Positions 56,901 through 62,084 of a DNA stretch of 64,000 bases are shown one piece after another. The notes below the pieces were generated by a model. The model was not told where the DNA came from. It worked only from the letters and a program-made list of their open reading frames with translations, and did not search any database. Origin of the DNA: Oegoconia quadripuncta (lineage: Eukaryota; Arthropoda; Insecta; Lepidoptera; Autostichidae); assembly GCA_949316235.1 (NCBI GenBank), contig OX438741.1:12897124-12961123 (forward strand), given 5' to 3'. The position numbers were made by a program, and so were the translations under genes. The stretch's first letter is position 1, and each line of letters begins with the position of its first letter.

Positions 56901-57455
56901 TCGTTTGGGACTAGATAATTTATGAAACTTTATATAAACATGAAGCACGTACATAAATCTAAAATGATAGTACAGAATATTTTGGAAAAGGAGTACAACT
57001 ATTAAATTAGAGCGATTTTAAGTTTTCCATAGTACCTAACACAAAAAATGCAATATTTTTATATTGAAATTTTTTCTACTTTTACATCTATGTATCGTGC
57101 TTATACGCATAAAATTTCATTAAAATCGATCTATTCATATCGAAAAATTTCGGACTTCAAAATTAGTTATACATTACTCTAGCTTCACCATTATCGGGTA
57201 AAGAAAATAATGTTCTAATTATCAACAGGAAAATTTCGTCGAGAATTCAAACGCTCCTTCTGCTGCAGCACCGTGCCAACCCACGAGAGCTTTACTACCC
57301 TCACACGCATCACCACATTGAAGACGAGGAAGTCCAGCGAGCTGATGCCCTTCGACTGCAGAGCACAAGGCCACGGCCACTACAGGAACATCTGCAGCAC
57401 AACGTTTATCAACAACGGTTATAGAAACGGATACAGAAACGGTTATGCTACTTAG
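31213..57455 (+). CDS. ATR: Orexin/allatotropin-type neuropeptide GPCR, complete, 7 coding exons
   Basis: A plasma-membrane peptide receptor, expected to signal through G proteins. The joined exons give 1443 nt, 480 residues plus stop. Residues 1-22 look like a signal peptide (S-D-A before the cut). The N-terminus carries N-glycosylation sites at N76, N86 and N100. Membrane segments lie near 119-145 (GN at 137-138), 154-178 (NLAVAD 161-166), 190-222, 237-256, 286-313, 343-367 and 378-403. C193 and C275 form the usual loop disulfide. DRWYAIC at 217-223 and the following PLKFKST closely match orexin receptors, and NPLIY is at 397-401. C417-C418 are likely palmitoylation sites. Insects have no orexin; their orexin-receptor relatives bind allatotropin, hence the call. 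A trissin-type or second orexin-like paralogue cannot be excluded without a tree. All six splice junctions keep frame. No damage is visible. Confidence 0.85.
32564..32615. repeat. Short tandem repeat in intron 1
   Basis: gaaattcggtttcttaagtt is followed directly by gaaattcggtttcataagtt and a third partial unit, with a 20-base period. The rest of 31813-32910 is unannotated intron. Confidence 0.6.
32911..33750 (-). mobile_element. LINE family I, antisense C-terminus and 3'UTR
   Basis: The - frame at 33746-33477 reads [20 protein letters not shown] then [11 protein letters not shown], the same C-terminal region as the copy at 50959 ([18 protein letters not shown]). The 3' end has a (TATCT)n/(TTATC)n tail at 32913-32948. 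Confidence 0.65.
34060..34370 (+). mobile_element. LINE family L C-terminal fragment
   Basis: [20 protein letters not shown] at 34090, then GRGRPR followed by a TGA. The family signature is WFGHVERM...GRGRPRR. The tail 'gaagtctgtggtctctgtct' is at 34311. Degenerate. Confidence 0.7.
34422..34505 (-). mobile_element. SINE-C tail fragment
   Basis: 'ttttatatgcacagcgagtt' and 'cctcaatcacacctgatgtt', then a jump to head sequence (gtttacattg). Most of the body is deleted. Confidence 0.6.
34612..36777 (-). mobile_element. SINE-C split by LINE N
   Basis: The tail half is at 34612-34744 and the head half at 36618-36777. Removing 34741-36620 restores the usual 'cggaacacaacaatgctatt' order, so the LINE jumped into this SINE. 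Confidence 0.8.
34741..36620 (+). mobile_element. LINE family N (CR1/Jockey-type), 5'-truncated, reverse transcriptase intact
   Basis: An open frame from the insertion point to TAG 36183-36185 (about 480 codons, the truncated start having no ATG) encodes most of a non-LTR reverse transcriptase. Motifs in order: [76 protein letters not shown] (catalytic aspartates near 35334), then a thumb with [12 protein letters not shown]. The C-terminus ends [12 protein letters not shown]. The 3'UTR has the AGAGATCTCTTATAGAGAT hairpin (36499) and aataaagtgttaaataaataaa repeats. The undamaged frame suggests a young insertion. It lies in receptor intron 1. Confidence 0.9.
36786..37073 (+). mobile_element. 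SINE-A, full length
   Basis: Head 'ctgtttggtgtagtggttag'; B box altered to gggttagattctcgc at 36851; middle 'ccatctggtatccacaacac'; tail tattattattattat. Lies in receptor intron 1. Confidence 0.8.
37164..37297 (+). mobile_element. SINE-A, shortened, next to exon 2
   Basis: B box gggtttgaatcctgct at 37171, then a direct jump to 'gtctagtatatcaaccgtct' and the 3' part 'gattgcgctgtgtatccaag'. It ends about 20 bases before exon 2. Confidence 0.7.
37318..37465 (+). CDS. ATR: Receptor exon 2: residues 201-249 (TM3, DRW, loop 2, TM4 start)
   Basis: The acceptor is ctttcag at 37311-37317 and the donor is gtaagt at 37466. The 148 nt start in phase 0 and leave one base for the next exon. It encodes [20 protein letters not shown] followed by [11 protein letters not shown], the most diagnostic part of the protein and very close to vertebrate orexin receptors. 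A truncated SINE-A ends about 20 nt before the exon. Intron 2 runs 37466-43656. Confidence 0.9.
37520..38333 (+). mobile_element. LINE family A, decayed, interrupted by LINE C
   Basis: '[20 protein letters not shown]' near 37550, then a LINE C scrap at 37700-37803. LINE A continues ([20 protein letters not shown] near 37962) with 3'UTR and a ttttgatttgatttgatttg tail near 38330. Confidence 0.7.
37700..37803 (+). mobile_element. LINE family C coding scrap
   Basis: [20 protein letters not shown], then [14 protein letters not shown]: the end of LINE C coding lacking the GVAG segment, lodged in LINE A. Confidence 0.65.
38334..38590 (+). mobile_element. RTE-type LINE C-terminus and 3' end
   Basis: Frame pieces [20 protein letters not shown], then [19 protein letters not shown]. 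The end 'gaggcctatgttcagcagtg' and 'tgttgatgatgag' is the standard RTE-like terminus. Confidence 0.75.
38600..38898 (+). mobile_element. SINE-C, near full length, + orientation
   Basis: Head 'aatgtaaacaaaagggttta'; B box gggttcgatccctagcggg at 38636; full body; tail gctgtgcataaaaaaaaa. Confidence 0.8.
39154..39758 (+). mobile_element. SINE-C split by a LINE A 3' end
   Basis: Head 'ccgccttcgttgctcaatgt' with B box gggttcgatccccagctgg at 39207, body to 'gggtttccgggtca' at 39406. It resumes at 'tacgcttccaccttcgacct' (39688) and runs to 'gttgtgcattaaaaaaa'. Confidence 0.75.
39407..39687 (+). mobile_element. LINE family A 3' end nested in SINE-C
   Basis: Begins in '[13 protein letters not shown]' coding (tctgactatctggatgataa), has the stop and 3'UTR, and ends tttttgattttgattttgaa. 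It is nearly the same as 6815-7088, so it belongs to the same subfamily. Confidence 0.8.
39760..40588. other. Intron 2 stretch with a LINE end
   Basis: 40383-40470 has 'gtactctttattgcacaaaa', an antisense LINE 3' terminus like the one at 59426. The palindromic 'gcacgctatacttagcgtgc' is at 40447. The rest is unrecognised. Confidence 0.45.
40640..41837 (+). mobile_element. LINE family A (Jockey/CR1-type), 5'-truncated, one frame break
   Basis: The first frame (to 41077) has [20 protein letters not shown], then [10 protein letters not shown] (catalytic aspartates near 40814) and [12 protein letters not shown] small loss at about 41060-41080 breaks the frame. The second frame (41077-41664) continues [54 protein letters not shown] and GYYKISDYI. 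The 3'UTR 'gagtttctcgctagctcttctc' ends with (TTTCA)n at 41820-41843. This is the reference for the decayed A copies. Lies in receptor intron 2. Confidence 0.9.
41870..42030 (+). mobile_element. Second LINE A 3' terminus in tandem
   Basis: Repeats 'gacaaaccctctgagtttg' to 'ttcatttcatttc' right after the first tail, about 95% alike by eye. It is either an independent insertion at the simple-repeat tail or a local duplication. Confidence 0.7.
42031..42395 (+). mobile_element. LINE family L 3' end, interrupted
   Basis: 'ggccatgccaagagtacact' and 'gacgagcatgtatgaacaac' at 42050-42092, then an unrelated 42093-42285 insert. It resumes 'atgagagtgaatgaagcaaa' and 'gaagtctgtggtctctgact' to 42395. Confidence 0.6.
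42562..42896. mobile_element. Tc1/mariner-like MITE, about 335 bp, TA duplication
   Basis: Ends AGGCTTGTATTAATAAACCA and, inverted, AGGCCCGTATTAATAAACCA, flanked by TA on both sides (42560-42561, 42897-42898). Internal 'ttattaat' motifs recur. Noncoding; in receptor intron 2. Confidence 0.65.
43229..43295 (+). pseudogene. 5S rRNA-like relic
   Basis: 'gcgaagctaagtaacg' and 'cggatgggtgacca', with 'gggacgggtacgtctt' between, follow the order and spacing of 5S rRNA internal-promoter boxes A, IE and C (compare GAAGUUAAGCAAC and GGAUGGGUGACC). The 5' third and the 3' end do not match, so it is a fragment or part of a 5S-derived SINE. Confidence 0.5.
43410..43608 (-). repeat. Interspersed repeat family E, antisense
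   Basis: 'gggatggtcagagatatccc', 'acgtgacaggtgagctacgt' and 'cttagtcgccttttacgaca' are the reverse of the 26506 and 11536 copies. It ends less than 50 bases before receptor exon 3. Confidence 0.55.
43657..43798 (+). CDS. ATR: Receptor exon 3: residues 250-297 (TM4 end, extracellular loop 2, TM5 start)
   Basis: This exon has no long open frame of its own; I found it by looking for the missing second extracellular loop. The acceptor is attccag ending at 43656 and the donor is gtgagta at 43799. The single base left by exon 2 completes codon 250, and two bases are left for exon 4, so both junctions agree in phase. The peptide has the TM4-end motif APELVVL, C275 to pair with C193, and PTWSW before TM5. 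Intron 3 runs 43799-51619. Confidence 0.85.
43833..44183 (-). mobile_element. SINE-C with a small TA-rich insertion
   Basis: Tail tttttatgcacgactgg; body split by 'atatatataatataatataa' at 44022-44042; B-box complement gatcgaagcc near 44118; head end cacggaggcggtt. It begins 35 bases after exon 3. Confidence 0.8.
44184..44496. other. AT-rich intron 3 stretch
   Basis: Poly(A)-rich, ending with a LINE-like terminus 'ttgtacaataaagcg' and (CAAA)n at 44440-44470. Confidence 0.4.
44497..44719 (-). mobile_element. SINE-A, abutting element F
   Basis: Tail 'taaataaatatctttgcgca'; B-box complement gggattcgaacccacaacc at 44656; head end 'ctaaccactacaccgaacaa'. The head runs straight into the F end at 44720. 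Confidence 0.75.
44720..44840. mobile_element. Element F end
   Basis: 'atataccggtgagttttttt' and 'agggcatattaggtaagtga' match the 49229 left end. The matching right end is not found nearby. Confidence 0.5.
44920..45690. repeat. Repeat cluster with 242-base tandem duplication
   Basis: The unit from 'tcggtgtgattgtcagcaat' at 45227 recurs at 45469, about 90% alike, including 'gtcgagctggtacacc', 'aaaattatca' and 'accacggataaatacta'. Each ends in 'cgacttcaaaaaaggaggag', a very abundant lepidopteran motif, also at 44931, 46380 and 62095. Confidence 0.7.
45690..45984 (-). pseudogene. Fragment of Helitron-associated repeat protein N-terminus
   Basis: On the - strand from ATG at 45984: [20 protein letters not shown] and TERVLRLKK. 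After a 1-base frame break come [37 protein letters not shown] and [20 protein letters not shown]. The repeated 'R..ETPE.R..RL' units are typical of the N-terminal region of predicted proteins carried with Helitron (PIF1-type helicase) elements; that family link is from memory. No helicase domain is here. GC is higher than in the flanks. Confidence 0.55.
46049..46702. mobile_element. Foldback element, about 280-base arms, about 95-base loop
   Basis: Left arm 46049-46330 (aaaggatttaaaaaaaaac, gacttcaaaaaacccgg, ctactgcaataataataact...) is matched inverted, nearly without mismatch, by right arm 46425-46702. The loop carries 'cgacttcaaaaaaggaggag'. The 95-codon frame on the right arm is composition-driven. 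Lies in receptor intron 3. Confidence 0.8.
46703..47344. other. Intron 3 stretch
   Basis: Only a SINE-A scrap at 46928-46972 (tatccttagacatacataca, then gcgccatctagttcca) is recognised. Confidence 0.45.
47345..47570 (-). mobile_element. Interspersed element M, antisense
   Basis: 'tacgcttcgcctgcgttaga', 'gggaactactcactttatcg', 'catccaaatccgttcattcg' and 'tttataatattagtta' in order. Confidence 0.55.
47869..47915. repeat. (TAAA)n microsatellite
   Basis: Eleven or so uninterrupted TAAA units, forming the tail of the adjacent antisense SINE-B. Confidence 0.85.
47911..48060 (-). mobile_element. SINE-B, head missing
   Basis: 'atttcggacacttacaccaa' to 'catttacccgtcgcggg'. The copy stops just before the B box, as a 5'-truncated insertion would. 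48061-48719 after it is unannotated. Confidence 0.7.
48720..49039 (-). mobile_element. SINE-C, near full length
   Basis: Tail ttttttttatacacaacgg; a short loss in 'gtggtagctagtaatatgcc'; B-box complement gatcgaacccgcgacc near 48977; head end cacggatgcggtta. Confidence 0.8.
49229..49782. mobile_element. Element F with both inverted ends
   Basis: Left tataccggtgagttttttat with gggcatatta; right taatatgccctatttttttt with gtaaaaaactcaccggtata. The inverted ends extend over about 100 imperfect bases ('cataggtagttt' / 'aaactacctatg'). The middle (49365-49640) holds a (TTTA)n-rich insert ending in (ATCT)n. Confidence 0.65.
49987..50254 (+). mobile_element. SINE-A with head deletion
   Basis: 'gacctgtttggtgtagtggt' loses about 10 bases (taacaacaactataccaaaa), B box gggttcgaatcccgatagg at 50034, complete middle and tail tttattattattatttatt. 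Confidence 0.8.
50255..50955. other. Intron 3 stretch with an orphan frame
   Basis: A 79-codon frame at 50521-50757 ([20 protein letters not shown]...) shows no recognisable family; I do not call it a gene. (TAAA)n near 50370-50390. Confidence 0.35.
50959..51480 (-). mobile_element. LINE family I C-terminal coding, antisense
   Basis: A frame of about 166 codons: [48 protein letters not shown], then [18 protein letters not shown]. This is the post-catalytic region of a LINE reverse transcriptase, usually followed by YLTTHECK (here [11 protein letters not shown]). It is open throughout its length but truncated at both sides. Lies in receptor intron 3, 140 bases before exon 4. Confidence 0.75.
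51620..51732 (+). CDS. ATR: Receptor exon 4: residues 298-334 (TM5 and start of intracellular loop 3)
   Basis: The acceptor is ttttcgcag ending at 51619 and the donor is gtgagt at 51733. The 113 nt enter with two bases carried in and leave with one carried out. It encodes [18 protein letters not shown], a typical TM5 ending of orexin/allatotropin receptors, then a short loop [18 protein letters not shown]. Intron 4 runs 51733-55165. Confidence 0.88.
51760..51849. mobile_element. Element G, 90 bases, beside exon 4
   Basis: gtacagtcagctgcagagaaa at the left is matched inverted by ttctccgcagttgactgtac at the right. It lies 28 bases after exon 4. Confidence 0.6.
51830..52190. repeat. 171-base tandem duplication in intron 4
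   Basis: 'gtggatatacaggtagggct' occurs at 51851 and 52022, with the following 150 bases nearly the same ('ctcactaaagcttccgtaca', 'cccataaacctggcctatgc'). Two small insertions (cgtcatgt, ttaact) distinguish the second unit. Confidence 0.8.
52765..53190 (+). mobile_element. LINE family A 3' end
   Basis: Coding [20 protein letters not shown], then [20 protein letters not shown] and [15 protein letters not shown], with a stop at 52953. The 3'UTR and gcatttttgactgactttgac tail end near 53185. 52191-52764 before it is unannotated. Confidence 0.8.
53191..53587. other. Intron 4 stretch
   Basis: Only a possible SINE-A tail scrap at 53423-53450 (taataataaatatctttgca). Confidence 0.4.
53588..53848 (-). 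mobile_element. SINE-A, full length
   Basis: Tail 'aataaaataatatctttgca'; B-box complement gggattcgaacccgcgacc at 53782; head end 'accactacaacaaacaggtc'. Confidence 0.8.
54282..54490 (+). mobile_element. SINE-D (tRNA-headed, fourth family)
   Basis: A-box-like gtgactcaacggttaagacg at 54291, B box gggttcgattcccaggcag at 54333, then a lepidopteran SINE body 'ggtgaaggaaaacatgagga' and 'aacctacatgcctgggaaat'. The head could be flagged as a tRNA by software, but its ends do not form an acceptor stem that I can see. Confidence 0.65.
54505..54614 (-). mobile_element. SINE-C tail half of an inverted chimera
   Basis: ttttttttatgcacgacggg through 'ggaaaccccaacacat' on the - orientation, then an abrupt switch to + SINE-C. 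Confidence 0.75.
54613..54880 (+). mobile_element. SINE-C, head-truncated, + half of chimera
   Basis: Begins inside the head at ccccagcggggtacatg, full body, tail 'gttgttcataaaagaaaaaa'. It shares the junction at 54613 with the - half. Confidence 0.75.
55166..55265 (+). CDS. ATR: Receptor exon 5: residues 336-367 (TM6)
   Basis: The acceptor is atttcag ending at 55165 and the donor is gttagt at 55266. It encodes the basic stretch [10 protein letters not shown] followed by TM6 with [11 protein letters not shown]; the C-Y-x-P form replaces the usual CWxP, as in orexin receptors. Codons 335 and 368 are split across the flanking junctions. Intron 5 runs 55266-56489 and contains a twin-primed LINE insertion. 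Confidence 0.88.
55410..55500 (-). mobile_element. LINE family B tail scrap
   Basis: 'ttttttatgattaactggac' and 'cccgtttgaccgaag' match the antisense LINE B end at 59583. The remainder of 55500-55990 is unannotated intron 5. Confidence 0.4.
55985..56370. mobile_element. LINE family L with internal 5' inversion
   Basis: 55985-56215 is antisense (frame [20 protein letters not shown], then [18 protein letters not shown]) and 56216-56370 is sense 3' tail. 'cggtttagggtactcttgac' at 56004 recurs inverted at 56220, so both halves overlap the same stretch. This is the signature of twin-primed LINE insertion. It ends with (TATG)n at 56355-56370. Confidence 0.75.
56490..56602 (+). CDS. ATR: Receptor exon 6: residues 369-405 (TM7, NPxxY)
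   Basis: The acceptor is cattttcag ending at 56489 and the donor is gttagt at 56603. It encodes the third extracellular loop and TM7 with [22 protein letters not shown] is the activation motif. Both junction codons, 368 and 406, are completed by neighbouring exons. Intron 6 runs 56603-57228 and has a SINE-B inside an older repeat. Confidence 0.9.
56625..57160 (+). repeat. Interspersed repeat family D, split by SINE-B
   Basis: 'gagggtttatcccgcacggt' and 'gaaattaataaaccgattct' before, and 'tatgaaactttatataaaca', 'gaagcacgtacataaatcta' after the SINE-B. Occupies most of receptor intron 6. Confidence 0.5.
56718..56922 (+). mobile_element. SINE-B in receptor intron 6
   Basis: Head 'cgaccgatggtgtagttgat'; B box gggttcgaattccgcta at 56768; middle 'gtcatggatgtttatataaa'; end 'gggactagataattta'. 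It interrupts the family D repeat between 'ccgattctaat' and 'tgaaacttta'. Confidence 0.8.
57229..57455 (+). CDS. ATR: Receptor exon 7: residues 407-480, cytoplasmic tail and stop
   Basis: The acceptor is atcaacag ending at 57228. It starts with [12 protein letters not shown], the helix-8 type sequence with two cysteines for lipid attachment. A Ser/Thr-rich tail of possible kinase sites follows, then a terminal repeat in which N-G-Y-R recurs (residues 468-478). The stop is TAG at 57453-57455. No clear polyadenylation signal follows before the LINE remnant that begins near 57541. Confidence 0.85.
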
Positions 57456-57540
57456 TGATTAGTTTATTACGATAAGTTTTTGAAATAACGGAAACGATAG
57501 TGATCAGTTTTCATACAACATGTAATCAAATATTTTCTTA

Positions 57541-57810
57541 TTTATTTAGAACATGTCAAACATTTAAAAACACAAACATTTACAGGTAAAAAATTGCGTC
57601 TAGCGCATCTCCTCGAGGCGGCATTGTGCCCAACAGGCAACCGGCGTTCCCGCGTTGAATAGCGAGACTTATTCTGAGCTAGGAAGCCGCCCGCTCTGCG
57701 GTCACCAGAAGCCTCAATGAGACGCGCCGACAGGTCTTGGACCAGGCGTTTTGTCTCAGGGCCCCAGGGTCCCATCGTCTCGACCCCAACCGGTACGAAC
57801 ACGTAACCTT
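57541..57810 (-). mobile_element. LINE family H C-terminus, antisense, just after the receptor
   Basis: The - frame reads YVFVPVGVETMGPWGPETKR, LVQDLSARLIEASGDRRAGG. After a small frame break it reads SLAIQRGNAGCLLGTMPPRG and DALDAIFYL, stop at 57580-57582. The same ending is at 63565-63723. This 'GDxRAG...QRGNA...LGTMP' end is a common lepidopteran retroelement protein; its exact family was not determined. Confidence 0.7.
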
Positions 57811-57821
57811 CCTAAATATTT

Positions 57822-58042
57822 TCTTTTTTTATGCACAAGGGTTATCACTTGATCTTGATTCATGTTAAGTGTAGATGAGGCCGAAGGTGGAAGCGTACCT
57901 ATACTGGCCCGGAAACCCCATCTTGTTTGAGGGACGGGTTATCTAATCAACCGGACCACATAGATGTTTGGCCGCAGACTTAGCTATGGTCGTAGCTCCA
58001 GACAGACATTTAAAATGCCCTACCACCAACCAAATCGAGAGA
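57822..58042 (-). mobile_element. SINE-C, diverged and head-truncated
   Basis: Tail 'tttttttatgcacaagggtt', several losses in the body, and end 'ccctaccaccaaccaaatcg'. The B-box region is absent. Confidence 0.65.
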
Positions 58043-59089
58043 CCGCCGCTCGAATGAACAGCTCTGAGGTGTACCAAGGGTCAGAACAAGTGCCCTTAGT
58101 CCACCCAGGTGAACTGGTCAGGTGGACCCCGGGTCGGGAAGGTACTAAATATGTATTGCAAATTGTGAAACGGACAACTTAGGTACAGACGAACATTGCT
58201 AAAAGTTTCCAAAATTAAAAATGGCGAAATAATTGGAATTAAATAAAATCACTAACACATCATTGCATTCACGCAAACTAGATAGATGATACGCGTTCAC
58301 ACACATACACAAAAAAATATATACACCCAAATAAAACTAAAGAAACGAAGGAAAATACAAAGAGAGAGTGTGTGCCGCAGTAGCACAAATGGGTCATAAC
58401 TCAGTGTGGCACATCACTCAAACAGCGAAACACTGGTTTTCAGTTACAACCCCTACAAGTACTACTGCATACACATATTAGTGCTCCCGTCTGCGTGTAC
58501 ATTTCTGGTCAATCGCGAGTGAAACCTGTCCGTTGCTGTGCTAGCTAGTGTTGAGTAATAATAATGATAAAAAATTAAATGAATTACTTGATACGAGTAT
58601 GACAAAGGGAAAAATTTATCATTCATTTTTATTTCTAAAATGTTTTTGTTTTTTACATGTATTACAGTTTGTATGAGAACTCGTTACTATGTTATTATTC
58701 GGTATTATCTCGTGAGACAAGGTTTTACTGAGTTTTCTGAGCATGAATATAAACATGGTTATGCATGACAAATCAAAGACAATATCAAGAAATGGTATCC
58801 ATTTTGAAAATAATTTACAAAATCGATATGTCATGATATTAAATTATGAAAATAACCAAGAGCAGTAGTCGTACCACGTAAAAGATTATGCGTTTCATCC
58901 CTAATCACTTGCCATTTAGGTTGTTTATTTACTTTATAAAATTTACAAAATTATTATGTCTACCTAATTTAAAATTACGTTCGGTTGCTTGCGTTCTATT
59001 GCTAAATTTGGTGCCATGTAACCTAGAAGTAAATTAACTGGATACTACTTTCCATTAGACAAATATGGGACGTAAATACTACTAGATTC
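58043..59089. other. Unannotated stretch
   Basis: No repeat family or coding recognised. Confidence 0.4.
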
Positions 59090-60100
59090 GTTATATTTTA
59101 GTTATTTCCATAGCCTGATGTCTTACGGTACTGCTGTGGTGAAATGCCGCGGATATAAATACAATCTTTGTTTTACAGAAACAAGCCGTTCGCGCAATTT
59201 ATCAATTAAGGAGTATATTGTAAAATATTCGTCACAAAACATTTTTGAAAATCTATGTCAAAAATATAGCATCATTTAGGAAAAATAGTGATAAACAGTA
59301 TGATGTCAATACAAGAAATAAAGATAAACTTGCAGGTCATGTAAGCAAATTCCGCAAAGTCAGTAATTTCTGTACATACGCTTTTTCAATAAGGTTCCTG
59401 TTGATATACAAAATCTTCCTTTTAATACAATACAATACAAATACTCTTTATTGCGCAAAATAATTTACAATAACAAATTAAATTAATAAATTTAAAGATA
59501 CCATAAAATAGAAACTTAATAAGAAAGCATATTATAAAATATCAGACTATTCAGATGATAATCAACCCCATCCACGCGTCTTTTTTTTATATGGTTAACT
59601 AGATACGCGTTTGACCACAATCTCAACTGATGGGAAGTGACAATGTGGCCGAAGATGACGCACGCGATCTCAGTAGATGCCTATTCACCCTGCTCTTGAA
59701 GATCCCAAGGCTGTAGGATTCAGGAAAGACTCACGCCGGAAGGGAGTTCCATGCCTTGGCTGTTCTCATTATGAATGAAGAGTCGAACCGCTTAGTGCGA
59801 ATATTCGGTATAACGTTAACTACATACGGGTGGAATCCCTCCCCGCGCCTAGTAGTCCGAAGACGTAACCAGCTCGTTCACATGCCAGTCTATATCACAA
59901 TTAGCAATGAAATATAATTGTGCCTTTTTCTAATATAAAAGCCTGTTTTTAAAAAGAGCAACCCCTCCTGTCTCATGCTTGTTTTTCTCAGGGGAAAATT
60001 GCCTTTTGAACAAGCAGTAGCTCAAAAAATGTAAGATCTGACTATTTTAAGTTTATCATTTTTTGTGTTTATCCTACAAAATAAAGTATTTTAGACGTTC
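59090..60100 (+). mobile_element. LINE family A, decayed, with two later insertions
   Basis: '[19 protein letters not shown]' remnants near 59120 and [16 protein letters not shown] frame-shifted [12 protein letters not shown] near 59385. Antisense LINE ends are inserted at 59426-59475 and 59578-59880. The 3'UTR resumes near 59890 and ends at gtattttagacg near 60095. Confidence 0.65.
59578..59880 (-). mobile_element. LINE family B 3' end nested in LINE A
   Basis: The reversed poly(A) 'cttttttttatatggttaac', then the complement of 'cgtgcgtcatcttcggccac' and of the coding end with 'ccggaagggagttccatgcc' and 'gggtggaatccctccccgcg'. Matches 27470-27740. Confidence 0.75.
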
Positions 60101-60449
60101 ATCCTCTTAACCTTATTTCTAAGGTGCTTAGGTACCAAATTTAGCGACCGAAAGCAAGCGAAATTAGCGAACGATACACAAGTTTTTACCTTGTAAGGCT
60201 GCAAAGAGGCGTTAGTATGTATACAGGAATAAGTATATAGGTACTGTCATCATCAGTATTGTCAAATATATCATTTTCTTTAAGAAAAATCGAATATAGC
60301 TGTATATCGCCATATCGATTCGAACTCGCAACCTTAATCCGAAAACTTATAATTTAGGTTTTAAGCTGTTATCACCCCAGTGTAGGGTTAAGGGATTTGC
60401 TTCTGCGGTTCTGTAATAATTTATTTATTTAATTTCAAAGAATGTGTTA

Positions 60450-60515
60450 CTTTTTTGGAAAACCCAAACGCTAATGCTTGGGTTATTTCTGACCACCCCA
60501 TTAGGGATATGTTGT
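60450..60515 (+). repeat. Interspersed repeat family E fragment
   Basis: 'aacgctaatgcttgggttat' and 'ttctgaccaccccattaggg' match the end of the 11536 copy. 60516-61384 beyond it is unannotated. Confidence 0.4.
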
Positions 60516-61384
60516 ATGTTGGCAATACAAAAGTTGGATGAATTTGAATGACAATGTTATTTTTATGTTTTGTAAGTTCTTGGGGAAATTTATAAAATTA
60601 TGTGTTTCTACCACTATGGCCTACAATGTATTTGAGACTACTGATTCAGCCCAGCGTTAACAATTCGTTTCGGCACTTTGTACTTATAAATCTACTAGGT
60701 AAAGTTTATGTCACGAGTTAAAATACAAAGTTTGTAAATATTGATGTAAGTTTTGTAACTTAAATGTTTATTTGTAATAAATTTATTGATAAGACAATAT
60801 GTAAGTCGTTTTATTTATTTTCAACATATTTGCTCGTAAAGTGGATCTAGTTTCACTGGTTTTAAATATATCAAGCAACTCATAAAACATGCGCGTGTGT
60901 TATAAACGCAAATAGTGAAGTTATATTCCATAACCGCACTATTTGCTATGGCAAAGAACATAATTTTGTAATAATTAATAACGCGGCGGGTCAGTGACCT
61001 CATTCGCACTACACACAATCCTTTACAGGTTTTCGTAGACGTCATATAGTGAAGATTATCAAATAATGTTTAACGAAAAAAACGAATATAAATCGTTCTA
61101 CCATTATTTCCCTAGCATGGCTCATTAAAATTTAACAAAACCATTTAAATAGCTAAATTACTTGGTACTAAACTGCGGTGGAAATTTACGATGTGGAAGA
61201 TGAAACCAAAGCGACTTTCATTCAAATTGAAATCGCCATCTGCCGGTTTACATCCACAACTTTAATACAGCGCCATCTATGTAATTTTCCCACTATCACT
61301 ATTCAAATAAAACTCAGCGAAAACGCTACCTCTGGGAAAGTGAAATCCGTAAGAGGTCGCTACTGAGATCTGTTCAAGTAAATT

Positions 61385-61632
61385 AATGCTGGGTTAAGTT
61401 GAGTAATTTTTTCGTATAATGTATTATTTTGGTGTTATTCTGTGATATGATATTTTTAACATTTTTTGTATCTTCTGTTTCGTGTACCTTTTGTACCAAA
61501 TTTCGCTCTCACGGGTTTGCCGGAAGAGGTCTCTTATAGAGATAAGTTCGCCCTTTGTACATTTTTCTTAAATCTTTGTTAATGTCCATTTCTTTGTGTT
61601 TGTGTACAATAAAGTGTTAACAAATAAAATAA
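61385..61632 (+). mobile_element. LINE family N 3'UTR
   Basis: 'ccggaagaggtctcttatag' and 'agataagttcgccctttgta' at 61520-61560, ending 'gtgtacaataaagtgttaac' and aaataaaataaaa. Close to the 36480-36620 tail; coding absent. Confidence 0.7.
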
Positions 61633-62084
61633 AAAATGCTGGGGACCTGCTGTCACAAAGGGAGCTTTTGTAGCTCAAATGAAAGAAATAAACACGAAAA
61701 TCGGAAATACGAAACAAATATTGGTGCCGTTTCTGATGAGATTCTCATTTCTCTAAACTAAAACCAGTTTTAAAGTAGTCCTATCGCTTTCTTCCTTGAT
61801 AATTCCGCTAAAGGGCCAACGGTGACTGTAGTACTAGTACGCAGCGCGCAAATTCGCTAAAGTGCCAATGGGTAGTGTAGTACGCGGGCTCTAAATCCGC
61901 TGAGCGCTCTCACAAATCTATTTATCTCGCTTACACTAGTGGTTAATTCCTATGGTAGAAAATTTCTACCAAATCAACGTTAGTGTACCCGTCTTTTAAA
62001 ATATGTGCAGGAATTCGGGCCGCAATATAAAGTTTGAAAAAAAAAAGAAGGTTGACAGAAATAAGGCGCGAAAGTGAAGTCGGT
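61633..62084. other. Unannotated stretch
   Basis: 'aaactaaaaccagttttaaa' near 61757 recalls 2412-2432 in the element at 2009. Two similar 40-base stretches (ccgctaaagggccaacggtg, cgctaaagtgccaatgggta) lie at 61806 and 61854. Confidence 0.35.
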
